From: JANXYW01 sp031400455 | GTDB taxonomy: Bacteria > Chloroflexota > Dehalococcoidia > DSTF01 > JACRBR01 | NCBI GenBank assembly: GCA_031400455.1 | Contig: JANNPX010000022.1 | Span: 10,604-74,603 of the forward strand | Direction of reading: 5' to 3' | Length of the DNA stretch: 64,000 nt | Part shown: in pieces, positions 58,582 through 64,000 of the stretch | How the letters are laid out: the number at the start of each line of letters is the position of its first letter | Position numbering within the stretch: the first letter of the stretch is position 1 | Notes under the pieces: model-generated | Told to the model about the DNA's origin: nothing | Database searches by the model: none | Seen by the model: only the letters and a program-made list of their open reading frames with translations | Program-made: the position numbers and the translations under genes

Positions 58582-59139
58582 ATGGCGCGCGTGCGGCTGA
58601 ACGAGACGGCTGATCTGCCGGAGGAGCACCGCTGGCTCTTCGAGCGGCTGGAGGCGCAGGGCCCGATCCTCAATATCTTCCGCGCGATGTCGCACAGCCC
58701 CGTCGCGTTGCGCCGCTTCATGAAGTTCGGCAGCTATTTCCTCGGCGAAGGCAAGCTCGATCCCAATTTGCGCGAACTGGCGATCCTCCGCGCCGGCTAC
58801 CTCTGTCGCGCCCCGTACGAGTTCTCGCAGCACATCGCCTTCGGCCGCCGCGTCGGGCTGTCCGACAGCCAGATCCGCGGCATCGCCGAGCCCAACGTCG
58901 CGCTCTTCGATCCCAGGCAGATGGCGGTCCTGGCGTACGCGGGCGAGCTGACGGCGAACAGCCGCGTCTCCGACGCCACCTTCGCGGCGGTCGAAGCGTT
59001 CCTCAACGCCGAAGAGATCGTAGAGCTGACGATGGTCACGAGCTTCTACAACATGGTCTCCCGCACGCTCAACGCACTGCAGGTGGATATCGATGCGCCC
59101 GCCACGAAGGATCTCGCGGAGATCGGCGTGGAATTGTAA
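58582..59139 (+). CDS. Carboxymuconolactone decarboxylase (AhpD)-family protein
   Basis: 185 residues from the ATG at 58582, with a good GGAGGTG site; upstream in-frame sequence is spurious. The CMD core LRELAILRAGYLCRAPYEFSQHIAFGRRVGLSDSQI has a Cys near the usual position and the EFSQH segment, but no CxxC, so a thiol-redox AhpD function is unlikely. Helical, cytosolic. Function unknown. Confidence 0.85.
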   Translation: MARVRLNETADLPEEHRWLFERLEAQGPILNIFRAMSHSPVALRRFMKFGSYFLGEGKLDPNLRELAILRAGYLCRAPYEFSQHIAFGRRVGLSDSQIRGIAEPNVALFDPRQMAVLAYAGELTANSRVSDATFAAVEAFLNAEEIVELTMVTSFYNMVSRTLNALQVDIDAPATKDLAEIGVEL

Positions 59140-59164
59140 TCGTCGTCCCGTGCGCGGACGTCCG

Positions 59165-60232
59165 CTACTTCCGCTCCCGTTCGAGCAGCTTCTCCTTGCG
59201 CCCGACGCCCCACCGGAAGCCGGACAGCGTGCCATCGGCGTGGACCACGCGGTGGCACGGCACGATGATCGGCGTCGGGTTGTCGGCGCACGCCCGCGCC
59301 ACCGCGCGCGCCGCCTTCGGCTGCCCGATCGCGCGCGCGACCTCCGCGTACGACCGCGTCTCGCCGCGCGGGATCTCGCGCAGCGCCTGCCAGACGCGCG
59401 CCTGGAACGCCGTCGCCAGCACGTCGACCGGCAGCGTGTGATCCGGATGCCCGTCGCGAACCGCGCGCAGCACGGCAGCGGCGAATCGCTTCGTCGCCCG
59501 ATCATCGCGCGCGATGTCCGCCGCCGGATACTCGCCGTGCAGCTCCTCCTCGAGCGGCAGCACCTCATCGCCGAAGCAGACGAACGCGATGCCACGATTG
59601 GTCGCCGCGACGAGCACCTGGCCGAGCGCGCACGTCTGTACCGTATACGTGATGCGCATGCCACGCCCGCCGCGGCCATACGCCGCCGGCGTCATGCCCA
59701 GTACGCGGCCCGTTTGCTCGTAGACACGGCTGCTCGATCCGAAGCCGGCGCGATACACGGCGCCGGTCACGCCATCGGACGTCCGCAGTTCTTCCTTCAG
59801 CCGGCCAACGCGATGCGCGGCAGCGTACTGCCGCGGCGACACGCCCGTGATGCGTTTGAACGTCCGTTGGAGGTGGAACGGGCTGACGCCGAACTCCGCG
59901 CCGAGTTCGGCCAGCGCGGGCGCATTCTCTCCTTCTATGAGACGATCGCACACGCGCTGCACCAGCAGGCGCTGCGGATCAGCATCGCGCGGGTGACAGC
60001 GCTTGCAGGCGCGATAGCCCGCCCGCTCCGCCACGTCGGGCGACGCGAGGAACTCGACGTTCTTCCTCATCGGCTTCCGTGCCGGACACGACGGTCGGCA
60101 ATAGATGTGCGTCGTCCTCACCGCCGTCACGAACGCGCCGTCAAACGCGCGATCGGTATCCAGCACGGCCCGCCACCGCTGCTCGTCATCCAGTGCTGCT
60201 TCAGCCGTCTGCGTCATCATTGCGACCATCAT
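59165..60232 (-). CDS. ada: Ada: bifunctional transcriptional activator/O6-alkylguanine-DNA methyltransferase
   Basis: 355 residues from the ATG at 60232 after GGAGGTGAC. N-terminal zinc domain with Cys45, 49, 76, 79 (YCRPSC...CKRC; Cys45 is the phosphotriester acceptor). Then an AraC-type HTH (LAELGAEFGVSPFHLQRTFKRITGVSPRQYA) and the C-terminal methyltransferase with PCHRVV active site. Repairs alkylated DNA and activates the adaptive response. Full-length and intact. Confidence 0.94.
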   Translation of the reverse strand: MMVAMMTQTAEAALDDEQRWRAVLDTDRAFDGAFVTAVRTTHIYCRPSCPARKPMRKNVEFLASPDVAERAGYRACKRCHPRDADPQRLLVQRVCDRLIEGENAPALAELGAEFGVSPFHLQRTFKRITGVSPRQYAAAHRVGRLKEELRTSDGVTGAVYRAGFGSSSRVYEQTGRVLGMTPAAYGRGGRGMRITYTVQTCALGQVLVAATNRGIAFVCFGDEVLPLEEELHGEYPAADIARDDRATKRFAAAVLRAVRDGHPDHTLPVDVLATAFQARVWQALREIPRGETRSYAEVARAIGQPKAARAVARACADNPTPIIVPCHRVVHADGTLSGFRWGVGRKEKLLERERK

Positions 60233-60310
60233 GTCACCTCCAGCCGCACAATACGGCGGCCGAGGCACGGCCCTCTATCCGGATCTTGCGCTCAATGTGA
60301 GATCGCTTGC

Positions 60311-61129
60311 CTACGACTTAAGCCGCTGCGCGAAGAACGACAGGATCTCGTCGCGTGCGGCGATCGTCGGCTGGCCCGCTTCATCGATCAGGTGCGCGGT
60401 CACTACGCTGTGCGGGTTCGGCACGGCGTCCTTGAAGAACTGCGGCGTTTCGGTGTTGGCCGCGCTGTCCGGAAGCACCCGCGCGACGAAGCGGTCGCCG
60501 AGCGCCTCGGCATACGCCGCGAACCGTTGAGCCTTGCAGAACGCATCGCCCTCAAAGCGGTAGGCCATGACGGTGAGGTCCTCACGATTGAGGCGCTCGC
60601 GGACGGCGGCAAGCTCGTCGGGGCCGATGTGCATCCCGGCAGGGTCATTGAGTGGTAGCGACGGCTGGGACAGGACCGGCGCAAGCATCGACGGCTCCAG
60701 CATCATCGTGAGCGCGAAGTTTCCCGTGAAGCACATCCCGATCGCGCCGACACCCGGACCTCCGCACTCCTCGTGCGCCAGCCGCGCCAGCGCGCGCAGC
60801 CAGACGTTCACCGGGCTCGACTCGTTGGCGGCGAAGGCGCGGAACTCCGCGCTGACACAGGCTTGTCGAAAGATCGCCGTGCCCTCCTCGACGTTCGGCA
60901 CGGCGCCGTCCCGGCCGAACAGCGACGGCATGTACACGGTGAATCCGGCGTCGCGCACCCAGCGGCTGAAGCGAGCGACGTGCGGGCTGATGCCCGGCAT
61001 CTCCGCCATGACGATGACTGCTGGTCCGGATCCCGCGATGTGCACCACCTTGGTGACGCCGTCGAGGGTTATTTCGCGCGCGGAGAAATCCTCGAGAGGG
61101 TCGTCCTCAAACATGTTCCGGTTCGGCAT
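60311..61129 (-). CDS. Dienelactone-hydrolase-family protein
   Basis: 272 residues. An alpha/beta hydrolase with the nucleophile Cys in VGAIGMCFTGNFAL (Gly-x-Cys-x-x-Gly of dienelactone hydrolases), and a probable Asp/His pair later (HLIDEAGQ). Cytosolic. It may act on lactones from aromatic degradation, but no catechol genes are near. Downstream of ada on the same strand, 78 bp apart. Confidence 0.85.
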   Translation of the reverse strand: MPNRNMFEDDPLEDFSAREITLDGVTKVVHIAGSGPAVIVMAEMPGISPHVARFSRWVRDAGFTVYMPSLFGRDGAVPNVEEGTAIFRQACVSAEFRAFAANESSPVNVWLRALARLAHEECGGPGVGAIGMCFTGNFALTMMLEPSMLAPVLSQPSLPLNDPAGMHIGPDELAAVRERLNREDLTVMAYRFEGDAFCKAQRFAAYAEALGDRFVARVLPDSAANTETPQFFKDAVPNPHSVVTAHLIDEAGQPTIAARDEILSFFAQRLKS

Positions 61130-61199
61130 CGACTAGCTCCTTAACATCGTTCGGCGCGCCTGCCGCGAGCGTCACTCCTGCAAGCGCACGCCGGGCGCA

Positions 61200-62306
61200 T
61201 CACGACGGCAGCAACTCCCCCGCCTTCAGGTCGACGATGATCGAGACGAAGCGCTCCAGCACAGTGGTGAACAGCGCCAATCCCCGCTCGTTCGACGCGT
61301 CGAGCGTCCCGACGATGATGACCGCGTACTGCCAGCAGAACATCGCCGCCGTGCGGTAGTCGAGCAGGCACTGGTCAAAGCTGTAGTCCTTGACGCCGCG
61401 CTCCACGAGGATGCCGTGGTACATGCGGAGCAGATCCATCTCCAGCGCCCGGCGGTCCGCCGGTGACACCGCCCCGGCCATGAAGTACGCGACATCGAAC
61501 AACCCGTTGCCAAGCGCGATGATCTGCCAGTCGACGACGGCCAGCGGATCGCCGCCCTCGGGCGTGGCGAAGAAGAGGTTGTCGAGGCGGTAGTCGCCGT
61601 GCGTGATCGTTACGGGATGCGCAGCGAGGCGGTCGAGGAGCTTTGGGAGCGCATCGTGGAACTTTTCACCGATCGCCAGGACATCGGCGGGCACGTGCTT
61701 TGCCCAGATCTGCTTGAATGGCCCCCACGCTCCTGCGTAGGCGCCCTGCGCGGCTGCGGATCGCACTGGATGGTTGAACGCCCACACCCAATCGAGTTCA
61801 GCCAGCCGCGGATTCTCCCACCACGTCGCGTGAAACTTCGCCAACTCGCGGATCGCCAGCTCGGCCTGCGCCTTCGAGCAGCCGACGACCTGATCGCCGA
61901 CGCGCGCCGGCGCGAGATCTTCCATCAACAGGATGAAGTCCGTGCTGTCCGCGGCACGAGCGCTGTGATAGCGGCGCGGCGTCCGCAGCTCGACGTTTGC
62001 GGCGACCTCTTCGTAAAACCGCGTCTCGGTCTCATACATGCGGAACATATCGGCGATCGCGCGATTATCCGGACCATACGTCGGGAACTTGGCGATGAGC
62101 GCCGCCGGCGCTCCGGGCTCCGGCTGGTCGTAGCGCAGCTTCACGCGCGCCAGCTGGCCCATGAAGCCCGCGCCCGCCGCGATATCGGCCTCCATATCGA
62201 AGGAGGTAACGCTCGACTTCTTGATCGTGTCCGACCCGCGAAGCGCCGCGGTCAGCCATTCCGCCGTGATATCCGCCGGCGTGCGTGGAATCGTGAGTTC
62301 GGACAT
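61200..62306 (-). CDS. APH/ecdysteroid-kinase-like phosphotransferase
   Basis: 368 residues from the ATG at 62306. Protein-kinase-like fold: VTITHGDYRLDNLFF is the catalytic loop (His-Gly-Asp-x4-Asn) and LAVVDWQIIALGNGLFDVAYF holds the metal Asp. It would phosphorylate a small alcohol or aminoglycoside-like compound. Substrate unknown. It lies 55 bp downstream of the hydrolase-cyclase. Confidence 0.85.
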   Translation of the reverse strand: MSELTIPRTPADITAEWLTAALRGSDTIKKSSVTSFDMEADIAAGAGFMGQLARVKLRYDQPEPGAPAALIAKFPTYGPDNRAIADMFRMYETETRFYEEVAANVELRTPRRYHSARAADSTDFILLMEDLAPARVGDQVVGCSKAQAELAIRELAKFHATWWENPRLAELDWVWAFNHPVRSAAAQGAYAGAWGPFKQIWAKHVPADVLAIGEKFHDALPKLLDRLAAHPVTITHGDYRLDNLFFATPEGGDPLAVVDWQIIALGNGLFDVAYFMAGAVSPADRRALEMDLLRMYHGILVERGVKDYSFDQCLLDYRTAAMFCWQYAVIIVGTLDASNERGLALFTTVLERFVSIIVDLKAGELLPS

Positions 62307-62360
62307 TGCCCCCAACCTTTCCCTAAGCGTGGATAGTGATTCGTATCTTAACGGGCGCCA

Positions 62361-63671
62361 TCATTCGCGCCACCGCACTTCGTACACCCGCACCGCGTCA
62401 TCAAATCCCTTCGGCACAAACTCCCCGCGATCCGTGAACAGGAAGTTCTTCCCCGACAACAACCCCCTCACCGTATCCGGCACGAGGATCTCCCCCGCCC
62501 CAGCCTTCGCCGCAATACGCGACGCAAGGATGACCGTCGATCCGAACAGATCGCCGTCTTCTTCGATCGGCTCCCCAGCGTTCAGTCCGACGCGCACATG
62601 CAGCGGCTCCGGCATCGATTCCGTGTGCACAGCAAACGCGCGTTGCAGCGCGATCGCGCACTCCATCGCCGACGTCACGCTCCCAAACGATGCGAGGAAC
62701 CCGTCGCCCATCGTCTTCACTTCCGCCCCGCCGTGCGCCTTCAGTGTCTCGCGCGTGATCCGCTCGTGCTCGCGCAGCACGTCGCGCCCCTTCGCGTCGC
62801 CAAGCCGCTGCATCATCTCCGTGTGGCCGACGATGTCGGTGAAGAGGATGGTGCGGAAGGCACCCGCTCGCTCGACGGCCACACGAGGCACGTCATCGCC
62901 GAGGAAGTCGCTGATGGCGGACAGGACGCCTTCCACTTCAGCCTGCTTACCCTCGAGGACGGCGAGGCGAGCGTTCGTGATGAGCTTCGCGATCTCGCGC
63001 CCCTCGTCGGGGCGAATATAGCGGAGGCCCTTGTGCTGCAGAATCAGAGTCGGCGCCTGCACCAACGGAAGGATCCCGCTCACATCGACATCGGCCTGCG
63101 CGTCCGACCACCTGGCGAAGGCTTCGGGCGTCGTACATTCGCGAAGGTACGCCGCGTGCCGGAGCGCCTCGTCGCCCCCATATCCCAGGGAGGAGAACGC
63201 GATAGTTTCTGTGAACGCATCCCAATCAGCCGCTAGCTGGAAGAGAGAGGCGTTTTGCGGGTTGTTGAGATAGTCCTGACCATTCACGAACGCGTCATCG
63301 AGGATGAGGTGGGACACGCGATCCGGATGCTCGACCGCGTAGCTGATGACGAGGGGGCCTGATGAGCCGATCCCGTGGAGTGCGAAGCGCGTCAGACCCA
63401 GGGCCGCGGCGACGGCATCGATGTCGAGCTTACGCGCCTCAAGAGAGAAGTCCGTGACGTCGCGATCCGAAAGGCCAGCGCCGCGCGGGTCGATGGGGAT
63501 GATCATGCGCGAGGCGGCGAGGCGCTCGAAAAAGGTGCTCTGGCGCCACTCGAGCTGGCAGTGGTTGAAGACGCTGTAAGGGAGGCGGAGAACGGGCAGC
63601 CCCTTGCCGGCGACCGCGTAGGCAACGCGTACACCGTCGGTGGTGGTGGCGTAGCGCATGTTCAGTTCCAT
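62361..63671 (-). CDS. Alpha/beta hydrolase fused to class III adenylate/guanylate cyclase domain
   Basis: 436 residues from the ATG at 63671. The N half is an alpha/beta hydrolase (IPIDPRGAGLSDR; nucleophile elbow HGIGSSGPLV; LILQHKGLRYIRPDEG). The C half is a class III cyclase: FRTILFTDIVGHTEMMQRLGD (metal Asp), KTMGDGFLASF (second Asp), and FGSTVILASRIAAKAGAGEILV, where Ile replaces the usual transition-state Asn. It could therefore be a weak or non-cyclase. Starts with a TGATG overlap to its paralogue. Confidence 0.85.
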   Translation of the reverse strand: MELNMRYATTTDGVRVAYAVAGKGLPVLRLPYSVFNHCQLEWRQSTFFERLAASRMIIPIDPRGAGLSDRDVTDFSLEARKLDIDAVAAALGLTRFALHGIGSSGPLVISYAVEHPDRVSHLILDDAFVNGQDYLNNPQNASLFQLAADWDAFTETIAFSSLGYGGDEALRHAAYLRECTTPEAFARWSDAQADVDVSGILPLVQAPTLILQHKGLRYIRPDEGREIAKLITNARLAVLEGKQAEVEGVLSAISDFLGDDVPRVAVERAGAFRTILFTDIVGHTEMMQRLGDAKGRDVLREHERITRETLKAHGGAEVKTMGDGFLASFGSVTSAMECAIALQRAFAVHTESMPEPLHVRVGLNAGEPIEEDGDLFGSTVILASRIAAKAGAGEILVPDTVRGLLSGKNFLFTDRGEFVPKGFDDAVRVYEVRWRE

Positions 63672-64000
63672 CAGGCGCCCTCCTCCCGCCACCGCACTTC
63701 GTACACCCGCACGGCGTCCTCAAACCCCTTCGGCACGAACTCGCCGCGATCCGTGAACAAGAAGTTCTTGCCCGACAGCAACCCCCGCACCGTATCCGGC
63801 ACCAGAATCTCACCAGCACCAGCCTTCGCCGCGATGCGCGACGCAAGAATCACCGTCGACCCGAACAGGTCGCCATCCTCCTCGATCGGCTCGCCGGCGT
63901 TGAGTCCGACGCGCACGTGCAGCGGCTCCGGCATCGATTCCGTGTGCACCGCGAACGCGCGCTGCAGCGCGATCGCGCACTCCATCGCCGACGTCACGCT
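63671..64000 (-). CDS. Second alpha/beta hydrolase/cyclase paralogue, partial at the window edge
   Basis: Only the C-terminal 109 residues are visible; the N-terminal part lies past the window. It is nearly identical to the C terminus of the 62361 gene, with a D-to-E change and an EGA extension, and it lacks the Asn at the same place (STVILASRI). Stop shares its last base with the next gene's ATG, so the two are a coupled tandem pair. Confidence 0.85.
   Translation of the reverse strand, partial: SVTSAMECAIALQRAFAVHTESMPEPLHVRVGLNAGEPIEEDGDLFGSTVILASRIAAKAGAGEILVPDTVRGLLSGKNFLFTDRGEFVPKGFEDAVRVYEVRWREEGA

Overview
The window is GC-rich chromosomal DNA from a bacterium, probably a member of Chloroflexota (Dehalococcoidia-like). 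This placement is inferred from gene content: an F420-type luciferase-like oxidoreductase, a TIGR03960-type B12-binding radical SAM protein, a CehA/McbA hydrolase, DinB and DUF2652-like proteins, and several lipoproteins whose lipidated Cys is followed by Gly/Ser-rich linkers. No rRNA, phage, integrase or CRISPR array is visible. It reads as a stable chromosome with many dispersed small palindromes.

Layout. 0-16 kb is mostly housekeeping metabolism: folC, leuB, PHP-type hydrolases, then a co-directional run of folE, a CelD-like acyltransferase, a GT4 glycosyltransferase, an M20 peptidase and an A-type Fe-S carrier. 16-31 kb holds a cohesin-domain surface protein, a P450, a frameshifted REP-associated transposase, a TIGR03960 radical SAM protein, an epimerase, a zinc-ribbon protein, an LLM oxidoreductase, a PHB-depolymerase-like esterase, rimI, a TPR-transglycosylase lipoprotein and alr. 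33-40 kb has speB, an Opp/Dpp-type ABC importer and a set of small membrane proteins, including a zinc-finger/LysM protein.

40-47 kb is the translation block, all on the minus strand: two tRNA-Thr genes, tuf, rpmG, secE, nusG, rplK, rplA, then (after an inserted plus-strand methyltransferase) rplJ and rplL. An L10-type autoregulatory leader with an attenuator hairpin precedes rplJ. 47-51 kb carries a cysteine synthase, a 2H phosphoesterase, dapB and a VOC protein. 51-54 kb is an iron-homeostasis locus: trmO and a DtxR/MntR-family repressor diverge from an FTR1 iron permease and a dual-cupredoxin lipoprotein, and a palindromic operator overlaps the permease promoter. 55-58 kb has an orphan csrA, a chlorite-dismutase/HemQ-family protein, and an AhbA-AhbB-type siroheme decarboxylase fusion translationally coupled to an aldo-keto reductase. 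58-64 kb contains an AhpD-like protein, Ada, a dienelactone hydrolase, an APH-like kinase and a tandem pair of alpha/beta-hydrolase/adenylate-cyclase fusions, the second cut by the window edge.

The most notable signals are: (i) the siroheme-decarboxylase fusion beside HemQ, suggesting a hybrid heme route; (ii) the reduced Efe-like iron importer in which a two-domain blue-copper lipoprotein seems to replace EfeO/EfeB; (iii) a REP/RAYT system in which REP palindromes flank, terminate and even lie inside the (now frameshifted) transposase gene, with further copies across the window; and (iv) the L10 leader, with a REP inserted between attenuator and gene.
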